Source: an uncultured Christensenella sp.
GTDB lineage: Bacteria; Bacillota; Clostridia; Christensenellales; Pumilibacteraceae
Reading direction: 5' to 3'
DNA: 64,000 nucleotides
Assembly (NCBI GenBank): GCA_910578545.1
Contig: CAJTPT010000009.1
Coordinates: 14,140 to 78,139 of the forward strand
Shown here: positions 17,362-29,600 of the stretch, in pieces
Layout: the number at the start of each line of letters is the position of its first letter
Position numbering within the stretch: position 1 is the stretch's first letter
Notes under the pieces: model-generated
Databases searched by the model: none
What the model saw: only the letters and a program-made list of their open reading frames with translations
What the model was told of the DNA's origin: nothing
Position numbers and translations under genes: made by a program

Positions 17362-18266
17362 GCGACAGCATTCTCCGCGGCGCGCGCTACAGCCTCTACG
17401 CCGAGCGCCATTATTATATTCATATCCGCGCTTGCATTGCCGCACGACAGCCCGAAAAGCGTGTCGCCGTCGGCATCGGTGTGCACGGGACGAATGGAAA
17501 GCGCAAGCCCGTCGTGTGACACGGCGGCAAGTTTATTAACCCCGATTTTGTCAAGCTTGGCGTTTGTCATTACGCAACCTATAGTTGTATTTGCGCCCGC
17601 CTGCATCTTCACAATTGACAAAAGCGTGCCATCTGTCAAAGCCTTTACCGTGTTTAAATACTGCCCATTAGGCAGGCGTGCGCCGGCGATGATTTGACCG
17701 TTCGTATGATTAAACACGTCGCCTAACGCATTTACGGCGACCACGGCGGTTACAAACACGTCGCCGAACGAACACGTAGCCCCGCCAATTCCGCCCTTAC
17801 ACGCACCCATAGGCCCCAAAATTTTACCTACCGTCGCGCCCGTTCCCGCGCCGACCGAGCCGAATTTAATGTTGTCCGACGCAGCGTTTTTTGCGGCGGC
17901 GTAACCCATATTTATATCCGGGTAGTGATATTCGCTAGGAGTATTTAGGTCAAACAGTACAGCCTGCGCAACGAGCGGCACCTTTTTGTCGCCTGCGGAA
18001 AAGCCTATGTTTTGCTCGCGAAGATACTTCATTACGCCGCACGACGCTTCCAGACCGTAAGCCGATCCGCCGGACAAAACGATTGCGTTTACAAAGCCCT
18101 GCGACTTTTCGGCGCGAAGCATATCCGTTTCGCGCGTGCCGGGCGCACCGCCGCGTACCGAAACACCGCCGACGGCATAGTCGGTCAGTATGCACGTGAC
18201 GCCGGTATACTCGTTTTGTTCGTGTCCGATTTTAACGCCCGCGGGCAGAATGATTTTTTTGTCCAT
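17358..18266 (-). CDS. P1 family peptidase (DmpA/S58-type N-terminal-nucleophile hydrolase)
   Basis: A 302-residue member of the DmpA/BapA family of self-processing aminopeptidases/amidases. Typical segments: GVKIGHEQNEYTGVTCIL, GGAPGTRETDML, GSAYGLEASCGVM, FGSVGAGTGATVGK and CKGGIGGATCSFGDVFVTAVVAVNALGDV. Cleavage before a nucleophile in the GGIGGATCSF region would generate the active enzyme. The exact nucleophile (Thr, Cys or Ser here) is not certain, since DmpA itself uses Ser after Gly. It overlaps acpS by 4 nt and follows recX by 18 nt. The physiological substrate is unknown. Confidence 0.9.
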   Translation of the reverse strand: MDKKIILPAGVKIGHEQNEYTGVTCILTDYAVGGVSVRGGAPGTRETDMLRAEKSQGFVNAIVLSGGSAYGLEASCGVMKYLREQNIGFSAGDKKVPLVAQAVLFDLNTPSEYHYPDINMGYAAAKNAASDNIKFGSVGAGTGATVGKILGPMGACKGGIGGATCSFGDVFVTAVVAVNALGDVFNHTNGQIIAGARLPNGQYLNTVKALTDGTLLSIVKMQAGANTTIGCVMTNAKLDKIGVNKLAAVSHDGLALSIRPVHTDADGDTLFGLSCGNASADMNIIMALGVEAVARAAENAVA

Positions 18267-18284
18267 TATTTTACATTCCTTTTA

Positions 18285-18917
18285 TCAATCATAATATTCG
18301 TCATCACTGTCAAAAGCGCCTTCTTCAGCAAGCCGTGATACGGCATCCGATATTGCCGACCAGGAAAACCCGCGCCCCGCCATAAAACGCTTTAGCTTTT
18401 GCTTATCGGTCGTTTTGTGTGATTTAATATACTTTTTTGCTACGTCGTACGCCGCGCAATCCGTTTCGTCGCCCTCTAACAGCTCGGAAATGATTTCTGC
18501 CGCAACGCCCTTGCCTTTAAGCTCGGAAGCGATACGAAACGATCCGTACTTTTTTGACTTGGACTTGATATAGCTTTGCGCGTACGTATAGTCGTCGATA
18601 TATCTGTAAGCCTCGAGCTTTGATATTGTTTGGGCGATAATATCCACGTCGTAGTCCTTATCCTTTAGGTATTTTCGTATTTCTTTTTTGGATCTCGGCG
18701 ACGACGAGAGATACGATACAGCGCGCTCAAACGCAGAATTGAGCTCGCTTTTTTTCATAACGGACTTGAGCTCTTCCGGTGTTATCTCGTCGCCCACCTT
18801 GAGCCGTGCCGAGCATGCGGCGACCTCGTCCAGGCCGCATACAAACTCGTCGTCTATAAAAATGCTTACGCGCGTTTTGTTGCGCTTTTGCTTTTGTATG
18901 TCCGTTATCCTACCCAT
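18285..18917 (-). CDS. recX: regulatory protein RecX
   Basis: RecX modulates RecA filaments. The 210-residue product starts MGRITDIQKQKRNKTRVSIFIDDEF, the usual Firmicutes RecX opening. It then has three-helix repeats with the family patterns ALSYLSSSPRSKKEIRKYL-like (here AVSYLSSSPRSKKEI), RYIDDYTYAQSYIKSK and a C-terminal GRGFSWSAISDAV. ATG 18917 has AGG only 2-3 nt upstream, a poor SD. First gene of the operon; recA is not in the window. Confidence 0.93.
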   Translation of the reverse strand: MGRITDIQKQKRNKTRVSIFIDDEFVCGLDEVAACSARLKVGDEITPEELKSVMKKSELNSAFERAVSYLSSSPRSKKEIRKYLKDKDYDVDIIAQTISKLEAYRYIDDYTYAQSYIKSKSKKYGSFRIASELKGKGVAAEIISELLEGDETDCAAYDVAKKYIKSHKTTDKQKLKRFMAGRGFSWSAISDAVSRLAEEGAFDSDDEYYD

Positions 18918-19008
18918 TACCTGTATTATAACATTAAACGGATTACAAAAGCAACGCTTTTGTATTGCTATCGCAATTTTATCCGCTAATCGCGGATAAC
19001 AGCCGTTA

Positions 19009-19068
19009 GTTGAAATACGGCGCAAATTTGTCATTGCAAGCAAACAAATTTTCTTGTTTATAACACAA
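19009..19068 (+). repeat. dispersed palindromic repeat, copy 1
   Basis: This ~58-bp stretch begins GTTGAAATAC and contains TGCAAGCAAA and CTTGTTTATAACA, all also found at 36660-36714 in the same order and orientation. Its core is palindromic (AAATTTGT ... ACAAATTT). A separate 8-bp hairpin TTATCCGC/GCGGATAA lies just upstream at 18979-18999. Two non-coding copies in one 64-kb window suggest a small REP- or MITE-like family. Confidence 0.5.
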
Positions 19069-19125
19069 CGCATAAAAATAAATCAAGCCGCGCATATTAA
19101 TTTTACACCAAAACAAGGAGATATC

Positions 19126-19308
19126 ATGACTACAAAAAGCCTTACCGAACTTAGCGAGCTTATGCGCAGTGAGAAGCTTGCCTACAAAAAATGCTGCAAC
19201 TACGTTGCGCAAACAAACGACGAGGAGCTTAAGTGTGCGCTCGGCAACCTCGCCAACGGACACAGACAGCGTTACGAAACGCTTATGAACTACCTCGACA
19301 AAAACTAA
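19126..19308 (+). CDS. 60-residue helical protein, CotF/ferritin-like partner
   Basis: A small protein with a perfect AAGGAG 5 nt before ATG 19126. The sequence (LTELSELMRSEKLAYKKCCNYV, then EELKCALGNLANGHRQRYETLMNYL) predicts two amphipathic helices, and the spacing resembles half of a ferritin-like/CotF bundle. Eleven nt separate it from the CotF-like gene, so the two products are probably made together and may associate. It has an adjacent Cys pair (KKCCN) and a third Cys. No metal-binding Glu-x-x-His pair is obvious. Confidence 0.7.
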   Translation: MTTKSLTELSELMRSEKLAYKKCCNYVAQTNDEELKCALGNLANGHRQRYETLMNYLDKN

Positions 19309-19319
19309 AGGAGAAAAAA

Positions 19320-20003
19320 ATGCAATACGATAATAAATACGATTTCGATCATAACGACTGCCCCGAGTACGAAAATGACGTGCCCGCCGAGTTTGCGTCC
19401 GACTTTATTGTGGAAACAAACACGTACGATTACGACGAGATTGCCGACTACGACGAATACGACAATCCAGAGAATGAGCAGGCGGCAACAACCGACGATA
19501 ACAATAAGTACAACCTCGACAAGCAAAGCTCGTCGTACAGTGATCTGAGCAATCTTTACGTCACCGAAACAAGCTACGACAACGACGTACAGGACAACTA
19601 CGACGTAGAGTCCGCCGACGACACCGACAGTCAGGCATACCGTTATGCCGTCAATCCCGAGGACGAGCAAGCCGCGACAAACGATTATGACAACTTCGGT
19701 TGCGAGTGCTGCAAGACACAGGCGCAGGTGCGCTGCGAGCTTGACGACTACGAGATAATATCCGACGTTCTCGGCTCGGAAAAGCAAATAGTAAAGCTGT
19801 ACTCAACCGCGCTTTGCGAAGCGGCAGAGGAAAACTTCCGCGACATAATCCGCGAAAACTTTAACGAGGCCGCCGCAGACCAATACAAGGCGTTTTCGTA
19901 TATGCAAAAGCGCGGACTGTATCAGACCGAGCAAGCGACCGAGCAAAAAATTTCGGAGGCCAAACAACAGTTTTACCCGCTTTGCGACGACTGCAACTGC
20001 TAA
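19320..20003 (+). CDS. CotF-type spore-coat domain protein with Asp/Tyr-rich N-terminus
   Basis: The 227-residue product has two parts. Residues ~1-130 are low complexity, very rich in Asp, Tyr, Asn and Glu, with an internal duplication (NPENEQAAT near 48 and NPEDEQAAT near 115). Residues ~145-218 match the coat protein F domain (PF07875): ISDVLGSEKQIVKLYSTALCEAA..., ADQYKAFSYMQKRGLYQ. Cysteines cluster at the junction (CECCKTQAQVRC) and at the C-terminus (CDDCNC). CotF domains occur in spore-coat and related envelope proteins. Cross-linking through Tyr or Cys is inference. Whether this organism sporulates cannot be told from the window. Confidence 0.82.
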   Translation: MQYDNKYDFDHNDCPEYENDVPAEFASDFIVETNTYDYDEIADYDEYDNPENEQAATTDDNNKYNLDKQSSSYSDLSNLYVTETSYDNDVQDNYDVESADDTDSQAYRYAVNPEDEQAATNDYDNFGCECCKTQAQVRCELDDYEIISDVLGSEKQIVKLYSTALCEAAEENFRDIIRENFNEAAADQYKAFSYMQKRGLYQTEQATEQKISEAKQQFYPLCDDCNC

Positions 20004-20018
20004 CATTATTACGGCAAC

Positions 20019-20062
20019 AAAAAAAGACCGTTAAGCAAAATTCAGTGCCGACGGTCTTTTTT
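20019..20062. terminator. bidirectional terminator between the CotF-like gene and apt
   Basis: AAAAGACCGT pairs with ACGGTCTTTT around an 18-nt loop, with A and T runs on either side, so it can terminate both convergent transcripts. Confidence 0.8.
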
Positions 20063-20078
20063 ATTTACAATAACTTAT

Positions 20079-20621
20079 TTACAGCAACGGGATTGCCGCA
20101 AGATACACTACGTTGGGGCGATCCTTTGCACTGCCCTCGGCAAGAACGAACGCATTGCACACGACCGTGCCGCCCGCTTCGGAAACAAGCTGTTCCAGAG
20201 CGGCATTGGCGGCGCCCGTGCTGATTACGTCGTCTACGATTGCAACGCGCTTGCCCTTGATTAAGTCCACATCGTGCGCGGAAAGATACAGCTTTTGCAC
20301 CTCGCCCGTTGTAATTGTTTTTGCCTCGACCTCTATTCCGTCCTGCATGTAAAGCTTCTTGCTTTTTCTTGCAACGGCGTAAGAATCTTGACCGAGCGTA
20401 CGCGCAATACAATGCGTAAGCTGTAAGCCTTTGCTTTCCGCGGTAATCAAAATCTCGGGATTATACTTTTTTATGCGTTCGGCAAGATGCGCGGCGCAAT
20501 GCTCGGTAAGCCCTACATTGCCATGAAGATTGAAAAACGCAATATTAACGCCGGACGGCAACGGCAGAACGGGAAGATGCTCCACCCGCCCGCAAATATC
20601 CACAGAATGAATTTTACCCAT
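20079..20621 (-). CDS. apt: adenine phosphoribosyltransferase-like protein
   Basis: A 180-residue type I phosphoribosyltransferase that would convert a purine base and PRPP to the nucleotide. The PRPP loop VAIVDDVISTG is intact, with the upstream ITAESKGLQLTHCIARTLGQDSYAVARKSKKLYM segment typical of Apt. AAAGGAG precedes the ATG. It starts 52 nt after the giant surface-protein gene on the same strand; no terminator is evident between them. Adenine specificity is the best guess; xanthine or another base is possible. Confidence 0.85.
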   Translation of the reverse strand: MGKIHSVDICGRVEHLPVLPLPSGVNIAFFNLHGNVGLTEHCAAHLAERIKKYNPEILITAESKGLQLTHCIARTLGQDSYAVARKSKKLYMQDGIEVEAKTITTGEVQKLYLSAHDVDLIKGKRVAIVDDVISTGAANAALEQLVSEAGGTVVCNAFVLAEGSAKDRPNVVYLAAIPLL

Positions 20622-20673
20622 GATAAAACCGATCTCCTTTTTTTCTTGAAAAATACGGGATTATTCTTTAATC

Positions 20674-23600
20674 TTAGTCGCCGATGACTTCCTTATCCTT
20701 CCATATGGCGTAAAGCGTATGAGCGGAAGTTACGGTATCCGTGCCTTTTACACACTTATCGCTATCCGTTTCGTAAGGATTAGTCGACCAACCGACAAAC
20801 GTTTGCGTATCGGTGTTCTCAAGAGTAGTGAACGCCGCATTAGTGTTGTATGCGGCACCGTCGTCGTATTTTACGGTCGTAATAGCGCCGCCGTTGTTAA
20901 ACGTTACCGTATATACTTCCTGCCATATAGCGTACAGCGTATGGGTCGAAGTAACGGTATCCGTGCCTGTTACACACTGTGCCGCAGTCGTAGCGGTAGC
21001 GATATTAGACCAGCCGACAAATTTGTGCGTATCGGTATCGGCAAGAATCTTGAACGCTGTCACATTCGAGCCGTAGGTAGCGCCGGCGTCATACGTAGCA
21101 GTCGTGACGTCCCCACCGTTGTTGAACGTTACGGTATACACCGTTTTCCAGTGAGCGGTAAGCGTGACGTCACCCTTGACGGTAATGGGCGCCGTTTGCT
21201 GAGTGTTTGTCGAATCGAACCAACCCAAGAACTCGTGATTCGCATACGTCGGCGTAATTGCGAGGTGGAGGTTAAACACGTCGTCGTACTCGACCTTAAT
21301 AGGATACGTACTGCCTGTGCCGTTGTCGTAAACAAGCGTTACAGTATAGACGTTTTTGGTCCAGTGCGCATACAGCGTCAATTCGCTTCCACTAGCCTTG
21401 CTCGAGTTGACTACGGTGTCGGAGGTAATAATGTTTCCACCCTCGGCGCTGTCGTACCAACCTGCAAATGTGTGTCCGTCACGTGTCGGATTGGTCTTAA
21501 GTGCACCGTAGGTGTCGCCGTATTTAACGTCTTCCTTGGTGTCGGTTATAGGATCACCGCCGTTCTCATTGTACTTAACCTTATACGTATTGACATTCCA
21601 ATGCGCGTAAAGAGTGTGGGCTTCCTTGCCGACCTTTTGCGTGCCGCCGTTCTCTACCTTGTCACCGCCGACGGCACTGTCGTACCAACCGTCAAACGTG
21701 TAACCTGTACGCGTCGGATCAATAAGATTTTTGTAAGCGTCCTTGTACTTTTCGGAAACGGTTGTAGACGTCGAGCCGCTTATCCGTCCGCCGTTGGCGT
21801 CGAGAGTAACGATAACGTCACCGACAACCTGTATTTTGTAAACAGCCGTATACGTCGTTGATCTCGCAGTCCAACCTCTGCCGTTATAGCCGACGTACGT
21901 GACGGTTATTTCGGTAGCGGGTATCTGATTCGCCGTATTAATAACCAACGTAAGATTAAAGCTACTTACAATCGAATCGTGCGACGAATTAGCGGCAAGC
22001 GTCAAAGTCGTATTATTAAGCGATGTTCCCGTGGTCGGCGACGACGAGCCATACTTAATCGACGTGAAGTATGTCGACAAATTGCGCGGCGCGGAAATCC
22101 TAATCGACGACATATAATAGTAGCTTGTCGAAACGGTTGCCGTAGAATTAACCGTCTTCAGTTCGCCGCTCGCGACATCCGTAATCTCGCCGTTTGAAAG
22201 CTTGAACGGATCAGAACTCAAAGGGGCTTTTATACTTATCGTTATTGTATGCGAACCTGTTAAAGCGCCCACCGTATAATTGACTGTTACAGGACGATCG
22301 ATATCGCCTGAAACGATGTCGGCGTTAAATAGAATATCGCTACCTACTCTGGACGCATTTAAGGGGTCAGTCGCGCCGGTAACACTCGTGATTGTTACGG
22401 CAAAGCCGTTGGTTGCAGTGTACGTAAGCACGAATGTATCACCTGACATGCAGTCGTAAGACGTTCCGACCGGCGAGCCGTCTATCGTTTGCGTAACGTT
22501 AACGGCTACAGGCGATACGTTAAGGGTTACGGTCGTGTAGTAGACCTTTTCGTTTTCGCATTTAACGGTAAGTCCGAGTAAAACTGATTTGGTTGCCGTA
22601 GAATCGCCGGCAAAGCCCATGTTGAACGTCTTGGCAATAGCAACCGTCGGGTTAGCCGTACCGTTGTTGTTGATATACACACCGTCGGAAACGTCGCCCA
22701 ACAATGCCACCGAAGCCGAGCGAGGTGTCGACGGAAGCGTTGCAATCGCGGAAAGCGCAAGAGAATCGTACGCATTGGTCGAGTCGTTCCATACTACGCT
22801 TACGGTTGTCGACTCGGGCACTTCAAAGCCGACCGAAATCTCGCCGCTAATCCGTTGGCCTTTGTACTCACCGTCAAGCATTTCAACCGTGACTGTAAGC
22901 GACAACGTAGTGGAAGCCGATAAAATATTTTGTTTAATCAACAGTTTTGATCCGCTTACACCAAACGCGTCCGAAGCGCTGCCCGAATTAATTGCGAGCG
23001 ATTTGACGGCAAATCCGTCACCCGCGGTAATCGCGCCGTCGTGCGTACCGAAGTACGGTTTAACGTTATCGATAGTGCCGAAGTCGTACTCGCCTATTGC
23101 GTTGGCAAGCGTGACGTCTGTGTTATTAAGCTGAGGCAAAACCACAACGTCCACACTGTCGGAAACAACAAGTCCGTTGTGCGCGCCGGAAGTTACGGTA
23201 ACCGTGACGGTAAGCGTAATCTTTCCGCCCGCCTTGGCCTTGTCTGTGTTCTTTATTGTAAGAACGCCGCCCTCAAATGTGTAATCGGTGCCTTCGGTCA
23301 AGCCGTTGCCGTTAGCGGCGGTAACGGTACTTACCCTGCCGGTATAGTCGTAACCCGTAGGACTGGTAAGCGTATGACGATACGTTGAAGTGCCGCCGAC
23401 GGCAAGCGTTTTGTCAACCGAGCTGTTCCAAGCAACCGTCGGCTTGGCTATTCCGTTTACGGTAAGCTCGATTTGCTCATAATATGTGCCGACAAAAAGT
23501 CCGTTAGATACGCTTATTTGCGCGCGCACAACTACCTTTCCGCCCGCCTCGACGGAGTTGCCTACAGTTACTGTATTGCCCGCAACATTGGCAAGCAAAC

Positions 23601-26600
23601 TTCCCTCGACAATGGTCAATCCGACGATACTGTAATCGCCTTTAAAGCCCGAATTTACCGAAGCGCTTATAGTAGCCGTGTTGTTACCGTCCGCAGAACT
23701 AAGCGTAGTTTTGCTTGCGCTAAGCGTGAATGCGGGGGCGGTAGCCGTGAGTGTAGCGGTTTTTGTCGTGAGGTATACTGTACGAGCGCCGACCTTGACG
23801 GTGCCGCCTACGGTAAACTCGCAATCGCCGTTTACAGTGAATATTACAAAGTAGCCTTTGCCATCCTCGCTAGCGGTGACCGCGCCCATGGTAACGTTGC
23901 CATTGTAAATAACGGATACGTCGGTGGGTGCAACGGTTGCCGTATCGACGCCTGCAATCACGTACTTGATTTGGACTTTTTGTGTCGTGTAATCTACCGC
24001 AAGCGTGGCGGGCATATCGCTGAACGAAGTGCCGTTAGTCGAGTATGCAAGCGAGCAAACAGGCTCTGCGCCGTACGCAAAGTAGTAATTTTTGCTTACA
24101 GTAAAGGTCTTTCCGTACAACGTCGCGGTAAGCGTAATCGTTACCTCGCCGCTGCTGTCTTTTGCGACCGTAACCTTATTTCCGCTAAGTGTGACGATAT
24201 TGTTGTTCTTGGCGAACGAATACTCGGCATTAGTAACGGTGTTGGAAACGGAAAGCGTGTATTCCTTTGCCGAATCGCTTATAGCGTACTTGGTGGCGTC
24301 CGTGCCGTCGTACGCGGAAATAACGTTGTCACCGTTTTTCAACTCGAAGTCAGGCGTATAATTGCACACTACCTTTACGATGTAGTCGATTGAGTGAATT
24401 ATCGTTCCTTCGATTTTGGCAGAACTACCGTCGGAAGGCGTGTACCTAACGGCCGCCTTTACCGTATAATCGCCTACCGTACTGTTTTGCTGAGAAGCAA
24501 GACTTATTGTCTTGGTGTTGCCCGCGCCGCTAACCGTAAGATTGCCGCCGTTGTACGTAAGCGTATACGCGGAATTGAAGCCGTTTACCGATGTAATAAC
24601 GGGCGTAATCGTAAGCGTGTTATTTGTGATAGCGTCTATCTCGCCGCTACTCGCGCCCAAATCGATTCCGCCGATAGAGCGAACTACGACGCGGAATTCG
24701 CGTGAGCATTCCGATCCGTTATACTCGACGGTAACATTTAACGTCGTTTCGCCGAGCTTGGTCGGACGGATACACGTGCTGCCGGTAACCGAAAGAATAC
24801 GGTATGCGCCTACTTCGGCAACGGACTTGGTAATCGGCTTATCCTTGAGCATTCCCGTTTGGAACGAGGAATAAGCAAAGATGTAATCAGCCAAATCTAT
24901 GTAAGTATACGACGTCGAGTTTTGGAAGTACAGATTAATCGTACCGTCGCTAAACGTATATTGGTCGATATTTTCCAATTCGACCGACGTTACAGCCACG
25001 TCGTAATTAATTTCGACGATTACGTCGCTCGTTTTACCCGAGCAGTTTTCGCCGTTATCGACAAACCACGCACGGTAGTACACCGTTCCGCTCGGTTCGG
25101 CGGTGAGCGTAAACGTTATTTTGCCGTCTGCGTTAATAGTAGCCTGCGAGGACGCTACATCGCACGAACGCGAAGTGTAAAGTCCGTAATTGATTGTACC
25201 CGTGACCTTGCCTTTAGACGTCAGGTTGTACGCTTCGGCAGTAAGGCTAAACTCGCTGTCTCTATCCTCAATCGTGACGTTTGCAACGCCGTCCTTGACC
25301 TTTACGTCGCCTGCGGCTTGAGCAAGGCGAATGCTGTTTGCATTCGTGTTGACGATTATCGGTCTGTATTCCGACCTCACAACATTATCTTCGGAAATCT
25401 TGTATTCGGCTACAACAAATAAGTTGCTCGCTTCGGTAAGAGAATTGGATACGTAAAGCTTACCGCCGTCCACATAAACGTCGTTGCTTACTAATTTGGA
25501 ATACTCACCGTCTGCGAGTTGAGCAACATAAACGACTACCTTGTCTTTGACAGATTGAAGTGGTTGATAATCGGCAGTCCCGTTGTTGTATTTTACAGTT
25601 ACAGGCGTATCCTTCATACCCGTCGCGCCACCCGTAGTGGTAACGGTGTAACTACCGCCCGCCTGCTCGAAGCCGAGAGCGAAAATATCTACGTTGATCG
25701 TGATATCGAGGTTAAGCACAAATTGTGTAGGCGTGCCGTCGGAGCTGTCGGTAAACGTGATAGTCACCCTAATGGGCGTAGATACCGATTTAACAGTGTT
25801 TACCGAAATCGTTACCGTCGGCTTATCCGCTTGTGCTCTTACCGCAACGCTCAAAACGGTAGTATCCGCGCAGGTATACGCTGCGTTAAACTTATCGACG
25901 CTCTTGTGGTTAAACTTTATACCGTACGACGCGGCAATAATAGCCTCGTAGTCGAGATTAAGCACGAGCGACGGCTTGTCACTCGTATTTGTAAGATTAA
26001 ACGTATACGTAGCGGTGACAGCCTGCTTGCCGCCTATCGCCCGCTCGTCAAAGCCTTCGCCCGTTACAATAACGTTCTGCAAGCCCGTTCCTACGGAAAT
26101 GCCGCAGCTTGCCTCGGCACGGCTCGACGGGTTATTTTGCTGACAAACGGTAAACTTATCGCCGTTATGCTCGCCCGTTCCGCTAAACGTGAGCGTGCAT
26201 TTAAACGAAGTGTAGTAACCTTGTCGCTTATCTTTAAGATCGTTGCTGTCGGGCAAGAATTTGTACGAACCCGTACTTCCTTCCACCGCCGTTATTCTCT
26301 TTTCCGGATCGGTTAAAGACAAGTACGACGGCAATGAAATTAGCGCGCTTTCAAAGCTCGTATATGCTTCGATATAATCTTCGTAAGAAACCTTAACATA
26401 TACGTCGCGCGTTAATGCCATTACGTTATTGTACGCACCGAACAACAAAATTTCCGACGCCGAATACTTGGACGTAAGCGCATCGTCCTTGTAGAACTCG
26501 ATAGAGCTTATTCCGCGCATCTCGTTTTGCACGACTATAATAAGATTAGTCTTGATGGCTGTGTTGTACGTAGCCTCTACCCAAAAACCGGATAGTCTAT

Positions 26601-29600
26601 CCACGCCCTCGGCGCTGTTGACTGTGGGGGCGGTAAAATCCAAGTACTCGTAGTAGTTGCCGGCACCTGTGTTATTAAGCGCAAACCCCGCCGGAACGAA
26701 TATACGCGACGGTCTTACCGCGGCTATCCTTCCCGCCAAACTGTAAGCGGGTACTCTTTCCCCATCAACCAATATGATAGGCGTGGAATAAATCATGCCC
26801 GGCTGTTGTTGATTAACGTAATACTCATAAACGCCGCCGGAATTCTTAGTAAGCTCTTTTTCGTAGCTAGACGTTTCGTACAAAGCAACGCCGTCGACTC
26901 GTCTTTCAAATATGATCGGAATAAAGCAAGTGGCATCAAACTCATCGGGTTCCGTCTTGTTCTTTCCGATAAACTCGTCGCTACCGAGCATGAATTCCAC
27001 GAATATATGGCTGAAATTGATTTTGTTTTTGTAGCTTACGGCATAAATATCGGTTAACGGAATAATGCGCTTCGAGCCCGAATTGTAGCTGTAAAGATTG
27101 GTCTTTACCCCATTCGACTCGTAATAGAACGTAATTCCGTCATCCGTCTTGAGCGGCGTAAGCGAAGATTCCATTTCACCGTAGTAAATTTTAACGCCGG
27201 AATATTGTCCGTATGCAACGGGCGTTGTTATGTTTTCGCGCACTATCTGTACAGCGTTGTTTCCAATAGTGTAATACTCGTTATTCGCGCTACTCGGAAT
27301 CGCGCTGTACTGCACTGTTTGATTGACCAATTCGGGATTGGTAACAAGCTTAACCGCAACGTCGATAATATAGATGTCGACGCTAAACGACGCTATTTCA
27401 TTTTTGGCAAGGTCGCTCACCTTTACGGTAAAGTTACCCATTACCGAGTTGGAAATTCCATAGTTATTCAGTTTAATATCCGCGTCGGTTTTAAACTTGA
27501 AAACCGAATTATCGTCACGAAAACCGAGTGACGACGTAAACGTTAAGTTTACGATAAAGTCCGCACCTGCGGGCTCGGCCGTTATAAGATTTTTTACAAA
27601 CCACTTGCTGTTGGAATCGGTAAGAGCAAGCGTTGTGGTTGCATTTTCCTTTTGCACGTAGACGGTTATTTTGTCACCGCTCGAAGCAACTTCGTATTTT
27701 CCGCCCTTTGTGTGACCTTGCGTAACGATATCGGTTCCCGTTTCGGAATCTACAAGCCTTGCGCCTGTTGCCGCGACGGTAATGTTAAATTCGATACGCT
27801 TTGTAAACGACAAATCGAGGGTATTGATTTTTTCGGATTCGTCGCCGAGCACGGTACCGGGCTTGGTTATATCGAGCGCAACAACGCCCGACTTTACGTC
27901 CTTGGCTATCTTAACGGTAAGTTCCAAAGTCGCCTTGTACGTCGACAGCGAATTGGTACCTACGGGATTGCCTATTTTAAACGTAGAAGCCTTATAAGCT
28001 GTAGAGGGAGCAATCGACACCTCTTTGTTGTTCACCACCTCGATAACGCTCAACTGCGATTTTTCAAACGAGGGAATGATCACGTTGTTAATATACTCTT
28101 TATCCATAAGCTCGGACGCCGCCTCGAGCTTGGGCGCTTTAAACGTGTACTCGAGCGTTACGGTATAGATTGCGTCGGGAATGGCGTCTATGGATATAAT
28201 TCCGGGTTTTTTGACGTCCTCGACAACTGTATTATTGGCAGCATTGGAAACAGAGTACGTCATTTCGGTATTCTGCGCAATGATTCTGACGTTTATTTTT
28301 TCCTCGATCCCAAGTCCGCCCGCCTTTTTATCTGTTATAGTAAGCGTGCACGTATGCGCGCCCGTAACATTATTTGCAAGCGCGAGCGTATCGAGCGAAA
28401 CGTTGCCGTCCTTATCCGTTGTGACCTTGACGGTCTTGTCGTCGGACGATTTGATATCGAGATTTTTATACCAGTTTTCGCGAAACGAGCCATCCTCGTT
28501 GACGTACTGTATCTTTACGGGATTGAGTACGATATGCTTAAAGATGTCGTAATAAGTGGCGTTGTACGGCAAAGTAAGCGTTACGCCCTTTTCCGTGCTG
28601 AGTTTTGCGCCCTCTTCCGTCGCCTTTGCTATAAGCTTGGTTCGGTCTATACTCGTTTTGTTATTGTCCAAGCTGGACTTAATAAATTCGCCGTCGACTA
28701 CAGGCTTGTCAAGAACGTAAATAGAATCGACGTAATCGAGCTGAGCGTTTGTCTGAATATTTACCTTAAACGTTTTGGACACGATCTTAACGTCGACGTT
28801 GTTGCCGTCGATACCAGTTGTATTGTTATGTACGTTAGCGTCGATTTTAATTTCCGCTTCGCCGCTCCCCTTGACCGTAAACTGAAGCACATCTCTGCCG
28901 CCGGTCTTGGACGTGTTAACGCCCGATATCTGAATAAGGTTGGCATTTTTGGTAACGGTAACGATTACATCGTGCGTGCTGTTACCCGTCTTTTTATCCT
29001 CGTACAACGTGCGGGGCGCGTACTCTCCGTTATAGAAAGCGCCGTACTGATTAAAGTACAGGTAAACTTCGTTGTGCTTTTGCAACGTGCTCAGGCTGTA
29101 ATACGGAACGTCAACGGTAAGCGAGGCGCTGTCCGTAACGTCCTTTTGGTTTGTCGGGCTGGAGCCGTACGAAGCGACCGTGATTTGCTCCGTCCCCTGA
29201 TTGACAATAGTAAATTTATACGTATCGGACTTATTTACATCCGCACGCGACTGCGCCGTGATAGTTACTTCTCGCCCGTCAAAGCCCATTCTCGGCCTAA
29301 AGGTAATATGCGGATCCTCGCCGTCTTCCTTCGAGTCGACGATTTCGAGCGCCTCGTGCGGTTCCCAACGCCAATTGATGTTGGGGCTGGTGTTCTTTTC
29401 AACCGCTATCGTGGAATTAATCGTGTATTCATTACCGACGGACGCGTAGTTGATTTCCTCATCGTCCTTGACAACAGAGAAAAATCCGTTGGGCGTAACG
29501 GACACGCCTCTGACAACCGTCGGGTTTTCGGTAACACTCGGTTTTACCAAATACAAAACCAAAAAAGCTACGGCTGCCGCAAAAAGCACGCCGATAGCGG

